A stretch of DNA of 64,000 nt from the NCBI GenBank assembly GCA_039925145.1, contig JBDSZL010000005.1:1-64000 (forward strand). The letters are read 5' to 3'. The stretch is from JBDSZL01 sp039925145. GTDB taxonomy: Bacteria; Acidobacteriota; Vicinamibacteria; Vicinamibacterales; SCN-69-37. Each line of letters starts with the position of its first letter. The first letter of the stretch is position 1. This document shows, one piece after another, positions 8,090 through 16,803 of the stretch. The notes under the pieces are model-generated. The model saw nothing but the letters and a program-made list of their open reading frames with translations. It had not been told where the DNA came from and searched no databases. The position numbers were made by a program, and so were the translations under genes.

Positions 8090-11000
8090 CAACTGAACAC
8101 AGAAACGTAATCGAACGGTCGGCGGGTCTGACGCCCCGCGCCACGGCGTGGCGCGGCGCGGTCGTCACTGGCGCGCTCTTCTGCGTGCTGGCAGCAGCAG
8201 CGCCCGCGTACGCGCAGCTCGATCCCCTCATCGGCATCAAACGCCTGCCTCCCACAGTCGTTGTCGTGCTCGACACGTCGTTCCAGATGCTGTTCGACGG
8301 CGCCGGGAACTACTATGACGTGAAGACGTACAACCGCACCGACGATGCGGCGGTGTCGACGATGTTTGGGGTGACGAGCACGCAGTACCGGCGGATCTAC
8401 CAGGGTCTGCAGTTCGAGACGACGATTTCGCCCACGAGCAAGTACTTCGCGTCCAACATCGTCACGGTGCAGAGCACCGCCGTGGGGTACAGCACGTTCT
8501 GGGCCCCGACGCGATTCGAGACGGCCAAGGCGGGTATCTCGCAGGCCGTCCTCGAGAATCAGAGCCTGGTCCGGTGGGGATTGCTCAAGCTGCGGCAGAA
8601 CAACGAAGCGTGGCGCAACACGACCAGCAACGGCGGCTGCGACGCTCCGGTGCGCATCACGGGCGGCAGTTTCACCGTCCGAGACTCCAACCCCTGTTCT
8701 GCAGTCGGATCGGCGACCCGCTACGTCCTCTACGCCCCTTCGTCGAGCGGGGCGAACTTCGGGCAGACGACCGCACCGGGTGATTCGGTCGTTTACGCCG
8801 TCGGGTCAGCCAGCGCTGCCACCAACATTCAGACGGTGTTGAATCAGACGATGGGTACTGGCGCGGTGATTCCGGCGGGGCAGGGCAGCTCGACGTACGT
8901 TGACCGGCCCTTGTATTTCGCGCTCACCGATGCCAGAGCTCAAGCAGTGAGCGCCATCGCTGCCGACGCCAGCGCCACCCGCGCGTGCCGCAACGCTGTC
9001 GTGGTTCTCGTCACTAGCGGAAAAGACGACGGCGATTCCACATATCTATCGCACGGGTCCATCACCACGCTCGCGGGCACTTTCGCGTCCGTCACGGCCG
9101 GGTCCGGCACCCGCCGCGTGCCCATCGTTGTCATCGGCGTCAAACCCGCGGCTGCTGACGAAGCGCAGCTCCAGGCGATCGCGACCGCCAGTGGCGGCGT
9201 GTACTTCAAGGCAACGACAGCGGCCGAGGTCACCCGCGCGGTGAACTACGCCGTGCAGATGGGATTCTCGGGCGCGCTCGATGTCGACGCGCAGCGCATG
9301 AGCGAGTTCTCGTTTGTGAGCCCCGTCATCGGCTCCGTCAACCTGTCCGGGGCGTTAAGCGCGACCGGAGCCACGCTGTCCAACACGAGCGTTGTCTCGA
9401 CCAAGGGCGCGACGACTGGTGTTGCGCTTCCGCAGCGCAGCAATTTTCTTCTAACTTCCGGGTTTGGCTTGCCGGGCTTCGATGGCCGGTTGCGCGCCTT
9501 CCGGACGTACAAACCCGTGGCCGACAGCACGAAGGCAACGGGGTGGAAGTTCGCCAAGGACGGGACCCGGCTCTGGCCCGATCTCGATGCCAGGCCTGCA
9601 CTGGCGGGAATGGCCAGGGTGCCGCTCGATTCGAACTCACGCAACATCTACACCTTCATCCCAAACGCGAGCGGCGTTGGCGGGTCGATGGTCGCTTTTT
9701 CGGTCGCCAACAGTGCGACGCTGAGCCCGCATCTCGGAGGCGCCGATCCGGCGGTGCTCATCCCGTATGTCCGCGCGCAGCCGCTCGGGGCCGTCATCAA
9801 CTCGACTCCGGCAATCATGGATCCTCCCTCGCTAGACCCGCCGCCCGATTCCGACTATGGCTTCGCGGATAGCACGGACTCGTTTGCCGGCACCTACAAG
9901 AACAGGCGGTCGATTATCTTCTTCGGCGCCAACGACGGCATGATTCACGCGGTCGACGCGCGGACAGGTTATGAAGTGTGGGCGTTCATCCCCTATAACC
10001 TGTTGCCCAAGCTGGCGACGCTGATCGACGGGCAACCCGTGGAGCAGTTCGACTACTTCGTGGACAGCTCACCGAAGATCGCCGAGGTCAAACTCGGCGG
10101 TAACTGGCGGACCCTGCTCGTGATCGGACAAGGGTACGGCGGCACGTTCTACCAGGCGCTCGATGTGACGTCCGCCGGCATGGGCCTCGCCCCAGACGCA
10201 GACGGGTTGAGTGCGGTGTCCTCCATGCTCGCGCAGTTCGATGCGCCGGGCGAGAGCATCACCTTCAGCTGGGCGTTTCCCCGCTACTCGTCCTTCGACC
10301 CGAACGTCTTCTACGCGGCCACCGGTTTGGGCAATACCTATCCCGGCGGTCGTCTGGTGATGCGGGGGGACCTGAAGTCGAGTGCGTCCAATGTGGAGAA
10401 GCGCGTCGGCTTCACGTTTTCGGATCCGGCGGTCGGAACGCTCGCGACTGATCGTTCCATCAACGGCGTTATTACCGGGTCTGGGTACTTCCCGGCGATA
10501 GAGGCCAGTCTGCCCGGCCGCGGCGCCTCGGCACCGGCCGCGGGCCGCGGGTTCTTCGTGCTCGACGCCTCGACCGGACTGCCGCTCGGCAACCCGTCCG
10601 GCGGCAGTTGCGCCGGCTTGGGATGTTACGACGCCGGCGATCTGGCCGGCGGAGCGAAGAACGCCCTCCAGGCAGACGTCACTGCCTCCAGCGACACTGG
10701 GGCCACCATCGTCAGCAAGGCCTACGTCGGCGACCTCGACGGCCGCTACTGGAAGTTCTCGTTCATGCCGACCGGCGCCATAACGGCGACGACCCTGGCG
10801 ACGACTGGTCAGCCTATCTATTCCTCGTCTGCGCTGCTGTTCGTCGGGACGACGGAGAAATATCTGTTCTTCTCGACCGGCAGCGATCTGCTGCCCAATA
10901 CGGCGCCCGGCGGAGGCGGTGGTGGCACTGGGACGGCGTTCAACCTGTATGGCGTCAAGGACGGCACGACAGGTGCGGTGGTATTCAAGCAGGCGCTCTC

Positions 11001-11397
11001 GCCCAAGGTCACGTCGTCGGGGTCAGACCTCATCACGAACGGAGAGCGCCCGACAAGCTCGCCTACCGTTGCGGGAGACATCGTGTTCTTCACAACGACC
11101 ACAGACGCCGGGACGCCGGGATGCGCGGATGCGACCACGAAGGTCTACGCCTTCACGTACACCGGCACGGCCGCCTACGATTCGAACGCGAACGGCAAGA
11201 TCGATTCGACCGAGAACCCTGTCGTGGCGACGGCTGTCGGTCGTGCCACGGCCCCGTTCATCGTCGATCAGCATCTTGTGATCGGGACGTCCTCGAGTCT
11301 GGGCGCGGGTGTGACGATGCTGGGCGACAGCGAGGACTTCAACAACGGCGTCGGGCGCGTCGGCGTGCGGATTCTATCGTGGCGTGAGATCCGGTAG
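8086..11397 (+). CDS. pilY1: PilY1-family pilus tip adhesin / anti-retraction protein
   Basis: A secreted 1103-residue protein. A signal peptide ends near AYAQ (about residue 43). A von Willebrand A-like domain follows (VVVVLDTSFQ at about 62-71, VVLVTSGKDDGD further on), then the PilY1 beta-propeller marked by FFGANDGMIHAVDARTG (about 608-624) and YVGDLDGRYWKFSF. An EF-hand-like loop, DSNANGKIDSTE, lies at 1032-1043. Two oddities: the MIDAS motif is DxSxQ instead of DxSxS, and the usual calcium loop just before YVGDLDG is absent. PilY1 proteins cap the pilus, promote assembly and mediate adhesion and surface sensing. Last gene of the operon; it ends 3 bases from the convergent aroB. Confidence 0.92.
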   Translation: MTTEHRNVIERSAGLTPRATAWRGAVVTGALFCVLAAAAPAYAQLDPLIGIKRLPPTVVVVLDTSFQMLFDGAGNYYDVKTYNRTDDAAVSTMFGVTSTQYRRIYQGLQFETTISPTSKYFASNIVTVQSTAVGYSTFWAPTRFETAKAGISQAVLENQSLVRWGLLKLRQNNEAWRNTTSNGGCDAPVRITGGSFTVRDSNPCSAVGSATRYVLYAPSSSGANFGQTTAPGDSVVYAVGSASAATNIQTVLNQTMGTGAVIPAGQGSSTYVDRPLYFALTDARAQAVSAIAADASATRACRNAVVVLVTSGKDDGDSTYLSHGSITTLAGTFASVTAGSGTRRVPIVVIGVKPAAADEAQLQAIATASGGVYFKATTAAEVTRAVNYAVQMGFSGALDVDAQRMSEFSFVSPVIGSVNLSGALSATGATLSNTSVVSTKGATTGVALPQRSNFLLTSGFGLPGFDGRLRAFRTYKPVADSTKATGWKFAKDGTRLWPDLDARPALAGMARVPLDSNSRNIYTFIPNASGVGGSMVAFSVANSATLSPHLGGADPAVLIPYVRAQPLGAVINSTPAIMDPPSLDPPPDSDYGFADSTDSFAGTYKNRRSIIFFGANDGMIHAVDARTGYEVWAFIPYNLLPKLATLIDGQPVEQFDYFVDSSPKIAEVKLGGNWRTLLVIGQGYGGTFYQALDVTSAGMGLAPDADGLSAVSSMLAQFDAPGESITFSWAFPRYSSFDPNVFYAATGLGNTYPGGRLVMRGDLKSSASNVEKRVGFTFSDPAVGTLATDRSINGVITGSGYFPAIEASLPGRGASAPAAGRGFFVLDASTGLPLGNPSGGSCAGLGCYDAGDLAGGAKNALQADVTASSDTGATIVSKAYVGDLDGRYWKFSFMPTGAITATTLATTGQPIYSSSALLFVGTTEKYLFFSTGSDLLPNTAPGGGGGGTGTAFNLYGVKDGTTGAVVFKQALSPKVTSSGSDLITNGERPTSSPTVAGDIVFFTTTTDAGTPGCADATTKVYAFTYTGTAAYDSNANGKIDSTENPVVATAVGRATAPFIVDQHLVIGTSSSLGAGVTMLGDSEDFNNGVGRVGVRILSWREIR

Positions 11398-11400
11398 GCG

Positions 11401-12489
11401 TCAGTCCTTCATCCCGAGGGTTTTCATGGCCGCACGGAGTTCCCGTGTGTGCACGTCAGACACGATCTTCGTGGCGCCGATGCCATGCGCGAGCACGAAG
11501 TGCAGACGGCCGTTCACGACCTTCTTATCGTGACCGATCGCGTCGATCGCGTCGCTGCTGCGCAAGTCGCCGAGCGCTGGCAGCGGGCCCATTTCGCGAA
11601 TCACACGGGCCAGTGACGCCTGGTCGTCACGGGTCATCAAGCCGCGCTCCGCCGAGATGTGCGCGGCCGCCAGCATGCCGTAGCCGATGGCTTCGCCGTG
11701 CCGGAACCTGCGGTACAAGGTCATGGCTTCGAGCGCATGTCCCACCGTGTGGCCGAAATTCAGAACACGGCGGGGACCCGATTCCCGCTCATCGGAGGCC
11801 ACGACGTCGGCCTTGATCTGACAGCACTGCGCGACGATGGTCGTGAGCAGCGCCGTGTCGTGTGAAAAGAGGCCCTTCAGATGGCGATGCACCTGGTCGA
11901 AGAGGGGGCGTGACGAGATGACGCCATACTTCACGACCTCGTAGAGGCCCGAACGAAACTCGCGCCGCGGCAAGGTGGCGAGCAGCTCCGGGTCGCAGAG
12001 CACGAACACTGGCGGGTGAAAGGCGCCGACCATGTTCTTGCCGGTCGGCAGGTTCACGCCCACTTTGCCGCCGACCGAGCTGTCGACCTGCGCCAGCAGG
12101 GTCGTAGGAATCTGCACCAGCCGCACGCCCCGGAGGTACGTCGCCGCGACGAACCCCGCGACGTCGCCCACGACACCGCCGCCGAGCGCGATGATCGTGG
12201 CCGACCGATCGAGATCGCGCCGCACGCAGTGCTCGTAGAGCCCTGCGACGGTCGTCAGCGTCTTCGCACGTTCCCCTTCGGGCATCAGTGCCGGCGCGTC
12301 CTTCGGCGCCAGGGCCGGCCGCGCGCGCGGTCCGTGCAGCCTCCAGATTCGCGACGAGGTGATGATCAGCCGCTGCCGCGAAATCTGGTGCTCTGCCAGT
12401 AGAGGAAGGAGCGCCCGGGAGAGGCCCGGCCCAATCAACACCGGGTAGGTCGTGCGCTCGCTCGTGACGTCAATGCGTGTCGGAGTCAT
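11401..12489 (-). CDS. aroB: 3-Dehydroquinate synthase
   Basis: This 362-residue enzyme converts DAHP to 3-dehydroquinate in the shikimate pathway, using NAD and a divalent metal. The glycine-rich NAD segment GGGVVGDVAGFVAATYLRG, the PTTLLAQVDSSVGGK block, GKNMVGAFH and the metal-binding LNFGHTVGHALE are all present in order. It stands alone on the minus strand, convergent with pilY1 and divergent from nadB. Confidence 0.96.
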   Translation of the reverse strand: MTPTRIDVTSERTTYPVLIGPGLSRALLPLLAEHQISRQRLIITSSRIWRLHGPRARPALAPKDAPALMPEGERAKTLTTVAGLYEHCVRRDLDRSATIIALGGGVVGDVAGFVAATYLRGVRLVQIPTTLLAQVDSSVGGKVGVNLPTGKNMVGAFHPPVFVLCDPELLATLPRREFRSGLYEVVKYGVISSRPLFDQVHRHLKGLFSHDTALLTTIVAQCCQIKADVVASDERESGPRRVLNFGHTVGHALEAMTLYRRFRHGEAIGYGMLAAAHISAERGLMTRDDQASLARVIREMGPLPALGDLRSSDAIDAIGHDKKVVNGRLHFVLAHGIGATKIVSDVHTRELRAAMKTLGMKD

Positions 12490-12604
12490 GTGTCACCGGC
12501 CCCCACCTGGCCCTCAGCGAGCGCGGCTCCGAGCCGGAACCCGCCGTGGAAGCCGAGGCGCCATGAGAGCCTTCCAATAATCCGGGTTAGGATAGCAGGC
12601 CATC

Positions 12605-14176
12605 GTGATCGCCAGCGTCTCGGCGGATTTCCTCATCATTGGCAGCGGCATCGCGGGGTTGCGGGCGGCTGTCGAGCTCGCGCCGTACGGTCGCGTTCTC
12701 ATCCTGACCAAGTCTGATCCCGGCGCCGGGAGCACGGGTTATGCGCAAGGCGGGATTGCGGCGGCAGTCGGTCCCGACGATTCGCCCGAGCTGCACGCCA
12801 AGGACACGATGGCTGCTGGCGATGGGCTCTGCGACGCCGACGCCGTTCAGGTGCTGGTCACCGAAGCCCCCCGCTATGTCCACGAGCTGCTCGGCTGGGG
12901 CGCAGCCTTTGATCGAGCGCCCGATGGTGAGCTCGACCTGGCGCGGGAGGGCGCGCACTCGGTCCGCCGGGTGCTGCATGCGCACGACGCGACAGGCCGA
13001 GAGATCGCCCGCGTGCTGGCAGCGCATCTCGGCGACCAGCCGTCCGTCACCGTGATCGACCATGCGGTGGCTGTCCAGGCGCTGTTCGACGAGCAGGGAC
13101 GGGTGGCGGGTGTTCGGTTCCTGGACCGCCACGGAACGCTGACAGAGGCGCGCGCCGCGGCCACGCTGCTGGCGACGGGTGGCGCCGGGCAGGTGTTCAG
13201 CCAGACCACGAACCCTGCAGTCGCGACCGGAGATGGCGTGGCGCTCGCCTACCTGGCCGGTGCGCGGGTCGCCGATCTGGAGTTCGTGCAATTCCATCCC
13301 ACAGCGCTCGCGGTGCCCGGCGCGCCGCGCTATCTGCTCTCCGAGGCGCTGCGCGGCGAGGGTGCCAGGCTCGTGAACGACGCCGGTGAGGCGTTCATGC
13401 GCAACTACGAACCAGCGGGGGACCTGGCCGCTCGAGACCGGGTCTCTCGCGCCCTCGTCCTCGAGGCGGAGCGGACGAAGGCGCCGGTGTACCTGACGCT
13501 GGCGCACCTGCCCCCCTCAACCGTCCGCGAGCGTTTCCCCGCGATCGCCGAGCTTTGCCAGCGCGTTGGCCTGGATCTCGCCGTCGACCGACTCCCTGTC
13601 GGTCCGGCGGCGCACTACATGATGGGTGGCGTGGTCACCGACCTCGACGGCCGCACCTCGATCCCGGGGCTGTTTGCCGCCGGAGAGGTCGCCTGCACGG
13701 GTGTGCACGGTGCCAACCGCCTTGCGAGCAACTCGCTGCTCGAGGGGCTGGTGTTCGGCGGCCGGGCCGGGCAGGCGATGCGAAGCGCGACGACGGGCGA
13801 GTGGCCCGTGCCTCGCACCGCGTCCGCAGGCATGCGGGCACCATCGGGCTCGCCCCTCGTCCTGCCTGTCGTCGAAACGGCGCTGCGAGACCTGATGTGG
13901 CGCTACGCCGGGGTGTTTCGTGACGAGCGAGGTCTGCTGAAGGCGCTCGACATGGTCGGTCCCGTATCTCACCATCTCCAGGCGCAGTTGACCGAGGGCG
14001 CGTCGCTCGACGTCGCCTCCTGGCGCCTGGCGAGCCTGGTGATGGTGAGCGGTCTCGTCCTTCGCGCGGCCCTGGCCCGCGAGGAGAGCCGCGGCGGGCA
14101 CTGGCGCACTGACTTCCCGGCCAGGGACGATCTACACTGGGGCCGGCGCCGCTACGACCAGCGCGCGCCCGCATAA
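12605..14176 (+). CDS. nadB: L-aspartate oxidase
   Basis: A 523-residue flavoprotein that oxidises L-aspartate to iminoaspartate, the first step of de novo NAD synthesis. It has the FAD dinucleotide site (FLIIGSGIAGLRAA, about 10-23), the GYAQGGIAAAV segment that separates it from succinate dehydrogenase, HSVRRVLHAHDATG, and HGANRLASNSLLEGLVFG. The start is GTG 12605, giving only six residues before the FAD motif. nadA and nadC are not in the window. It is followed after 34 bases by proS. Confidence 0.94.
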   Translation: MIASVSADFLIIGSGIAGLRAAVELAPYGRVLILTKSDPGAGSTGYAQGGIAAAVGPDDSPELHAKDTMAAGDGLCDADAVQVLVTEAPRYVHELLGWGAAFDRAPDGELDLAREGAHSVRRVLHAHDATGREIARVLAAHLGDQPSVTVIDHAVAVQALFDEQGRVAGVRFLDRHGTLTEARAAATLLATGGAGQVFSQTTNPAVATGDGVALAYLAGARVADLEFVQFHPTALAVPGAPRYLLSEALRGEGARLVNDAGEAFMRNYEPAGDLAARDRVSRALVLEAERTKAPVYLTLAHLPPSTVRERFPAIAELCQRVGLDLAVDRLPVGPAAHYMMGGVVTDLDGRTSIPGLFAAGEVACTGVHGANRLASNSLLEGLVFGGRAGQAMRSATTGEWPVPRTASAGMRAPSGSPLVLPVVETALRDLMWRYAGVFRDERGLLKALDMVGPVSHHLQAQLTEGASLDVASWRLASLVMVSGLVLRAALAREESRGGHWRTDFPARDDLHWGRRRYDQRAPA

Positions 14177-14210
14177 CCCCGCAGCCCCGTCCGGGCCCCT
14201 GGAGCTCCGA

Positions 14211-15677
14211 TTGTCCGACCAGAAGAAAGATCAGAAGAAAGAGTCGTTCGTCACCGAGATTACGCCCCGCTCGGAAGACTTCTCTCGCTGGTACCTCGAT
14301 GTCGTCCGCCGCGCTGAGATGGCCGACTACTCGCCCGTCAAGGGCTGCATGGTCATCCGCCCGTACGGCTACGCGATCTGGGAGCTCATCCAGCAGATGC
14401 TCGATGCCCGCCTGAAGGCGACCGGGCACGTCAACGCCTACTTCCCCCTCTTCATTCCCGAGAGTCTCCTGATGAAGGAGAAGGAACACGTCGAGGGCTT
14501 CGCCCCCCAGGTGGCGTGGGTCACCAGAGGCGGCGACGAAGAGCTCGAAGAGAAACTGATCGTCCGTCCCACGTCCGAGGTGATCATCGGGACGATGTAC
14601 GCAAAGTGGATTCAGTCGTGGCGAGATTTGCCGGTGCTGATCAACCAGTGGGCGAATGTCGTGCGCTGGGAAAAAGTGACGCGTCCCTTCCTGCGCACCA
14701 CCGAGTTCCTGTGGCAAGAGGGACATACCGCCCATGAGACCGCCCAGGAAGCCGAAGACGAGACGCTAAAAATCCTCGCGCTCTACAAGGACTTTGCGGA
14801 ACGGGAGCTTGCGATCTCGGTCGTTGACGGTGTGAAGAGCGAGAGCGAGAAATTTGCCGGCGCCTCGCGCACCTACTCCATCGAGGCGCTCATGGGAGAT
14901 GGACGGGCGCTGCAGGCCGGCACCTCACACAACCTTGGGCAGAACTTCGCCAAGGCGTTCGAGATTCAGTTTCAGGGGCGCGATAAGACCGTGCAGCATG
15001 CCTGGACCACATCCTGGGGCGTGTCGACGCGCTTGATCGGGGCGCTGATCATGACCCACGGCGACGACAGCGGTCTGGTGTTGCCGCCCCGTGTGGCGCC
15101 GCATCAGGTCGTCATCGTGCCCATCCCGCGTGGAGACTGGAAGCAGACCGTGCTGCCGCGCGCCGAAGCCATTCGCGATGAGCTCATCGCGGCCGGTGTA
15201 CGGGTGAAGCTCGACGCCACCGAGGAGAACTCGCCCGGCTGGAAGTTCGCGGAATGGGAGCTGCGCGGCGTGCCGCTGCGCATCGAGATCGGTCCCAAGG
15301 ACATCGAGAAGGCTCAGGTGTTTTCTGCCCGCCGCGATACCCGCGAGAAGGCCGCCATCCCGATGTCTGAGCTCGTGCCCCGTGTGCGCGCGCTCCTCGA
15401 TGAGATTCAGGCCAACCTGCTGAGCCGTGCCCGGGCGTTTCGCGAAGCCCACACGAGCGAGGCCGCCAGCTGGACCGAGTTCGTCGAGATCATGGCGGGC
15501 CGGCCGGGCTACGTCATCGCGCCCTGGTGTGGAAGTGCGGAGTGCGAGGCCGCCATCAAGGCCGAGACGCAGGCGACGCTGCGGAACATGCCGCTCGGCT
15601 CGGAGCCCATCCAAGGGGTGTGCGTGAAGTGCAACGGGGCGGCCACCGTGCGCGCCTGGTTCGCCAAGGCGTACTGA
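14211..15677 (+). CDS. proS: Prolyl-tRNA synthetase, archaeal/eukaryotic type
   Basis: At 488 residues it is shorter than the editing-domain bacterial form. It has class II motifs (IVRPTSEVIIGTMY; WEKVTRPFLRTTEFLWQEGHTAH), no YbaK-like insertion, and a C-terminal zinc domain with WCGSAEC and CVKC, ending in a Tyr as these enzymes do. It charges tRNA-Pro. Start is TTG 14211 with GGAG at 14201-14204. This ProRS class occurs in scattered bacteria. Confidence 0.94.
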   Translation: MSDQKKDQKKESFVTEITPRSEDFSRWYLDVVRRAEMADYSPVKGCMVIRPYGYAIWELIQQMLDARLKATGHVNAYFPLFIPESLLMKEKEHVEGFAPQVAWVTRGGDEELEEKLIVRPTSEVIIGTMYAKWIQSWRDLPVLINQWANVVRWEKVTRPFLRTTEFLWQEGHTAHETAQEAEDETLKILALYKDFAERELAISVVDGVKSESEKFAGASRTYSIEALMGDGRALQAGTSHNLGQNFAKAFEIQFQGRDKTVQHAWTTSWGVSTRLIGALIMTHGDDSGLVLPPRVAPHQVVIVPIPRGDWKQTVLPRAEAIRDELIAAGVRVKLDATEENSPGWKFAEWELRGVPLRIEIGPKDIEKAQVFSARRDTREKAAIPMSELVPRVRALLDEIQANLLSRARAFREAHTSEAASWTEFVEIMAGRPGYVIAPWCGSAECEAAIKAETQATLRNMPLGSEPIQGVCVKCNGAATVRAWFAKAY

Positions 15678-15704
15678 CGCGCGAACCCCTGTCCCCGCGT
15701 CTGG

Positions 15705-16718
15705 CTACTTGGACGCGGTGGCCACGAGCAACCCTGCGGACGGCCAGCGGCTCAGGATCCTTCGAAGCGTCGCGTTGCTTCGTGTGAGCCGCTCCCGCTG
15801 CACGATGCTCTTGAACGTATCTGCCAGTTGGTCGCGCCACCAGCGATCCGCCGAATCAGCGCCGACCCAGGCCGCCGCCAGGGCCTCCAGGCACCCGGTG
15901 TCGCCAATGGCGCGGGCCGCCGTCAAAAATCCCACCGGCAGCGGCTCGGCGGCCTTGTCCAGCGTCTCGCGCAGATCGTAGAGCGCCAACCGGCTGCCCC
16001 GCGACGCCAGTGCCTCATGCAGTTCGGCCCGCACGAGCCGCCAGGCTGAGGCCGTCTCGCCGGACTCCTGCCGCTCTCGCGTGCGCGCCACGTCAACGCC
16101 ACGTCTCAGCGCCGTGAGGCGCGCATGTTCCGCCTCTCCTCGCACGAGTGCCAGGATGACGTCCGGGGAATCCGAAAATCCGGTCTCGACCAGGTCCTCG
16201 AACGTCGATGTCAGTCCCGCCTGTTTGCGGACGACTCGGGCGACGATGCGCTTCTCGGAATCCCGGCTGAGCGCTTCGTAGACGGGGGTCATCAACGCGT
16301 CGGGAAGGGTTTCGAGGCCGGCCACCGCTGCCAGCCGGCGCTCGACGCCAGCGGTGGTGTCGAGCGCCAGCTCCGTAAGCTGGCCGAAGGCGACGGTGGC
16401 GGCCGGTTCCGGCCCCTGCATCAGCACGCGACACAGCTCGACTGCCTCGATCGCGAGTTCGTCCTGGGGGACGCGCAGCATCGCGCCGGCCAGTCGGATC
16501 ACCGCTGCGTTTGGGGCCGCTGTCATCGCGCGTAGGGCCGCGGCCCGAGCGGCGACGTCAGCCGCCGCGTCTTCGGCGACGGCGATCAGCCGTGGCGTGG
16601 CGACGGCACCGATGATCGCCAGGCGTGCGGCGGCACTGTCGCGCTTTATCGCGTCTGCTGACGACAGGTCGGCGATGAGCCGCGTGATCTCTGCGGTGGG
16701 GGAGGAACGAATCGCCAT
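15705..16718 (-). CDS. HEAT-repeat-like protein of unknown role
   Basis: A 337-residue, Ala-rich, almost entirely helical protein made of repeated helix pairs such as SADAIKRDSAAARLAIIGAV and AAARAAALRAMTAAPNA, which resemble HEAT repeats. There is no signal peptide, membrane segment or catalytic motif. It may be a protein-interaction scaffold. It lies downstream of ompA on the same strand, but a strong terminator separates the two. Confidence 0.7.
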   Translation of the reverse strand: MAIRSSPTAEITRLIADLSSADAIKRDSAAARLAIIGAVATPRLIAVAEDAAADVAARAAALRAMTAAPNAAVIRLAGAMLRVPQDELAIEAVELCRVLMQGPEPAATVAFGQLTELALDTTAGVERRLAAVAGLETLPDALMTPVYEALSRDSEKRIVARVVRKQAGLTSTFEDLVETGFSDSPDVILALVRGEAEHARLTALRRGVDVARTRERQESGETASAWRLVRAELHEALASRGSRLALYDLRETLDKAAEPLPVGFLTAARAIGDTGCLEALAAAWVGADSADRWWRDQLADTFKSIVQRERLTRSNATLRRILSRWPSAGLLVATASK

Positions 16719-16745
16719 GGGGAGTCTCGCAGGCGATTATCAACG

Positions 16746-16777
16746 AAAAAGCCTCCTGACGCAGGGCGTCAGGAGGC
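16746..16777 (-). terminator. Rho-independent terminator after the OmpA-family gene
   Basis: A perfect 12-bp stem (16751-16762 with 16766-16777) with a 3-base loop is followed on the minus strand by five T residues (16750-16746). It lies 26 bp beyond the OmpA-family stop and 28 bp before the HEAT-repeat start. Confidence 0.9.
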
Positions 16778-16803
16778 TCGTGTAGAGAACGGCCGGTCTC
16801 TGG

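Noticed and set aside
9625..9650. GATTCGAACTC-like string suggesting a tRNA T-loop
   Set aside because: It lies inside the pilY1 reading frame and no acceptor or anticodon stem can be built around it.
16719..16745. GATAAT as the -10 of a promoter for the HEAT-repeat gene
   Set aside because: The corresponding -35 would fall in the terminator hairpin and shows no match.
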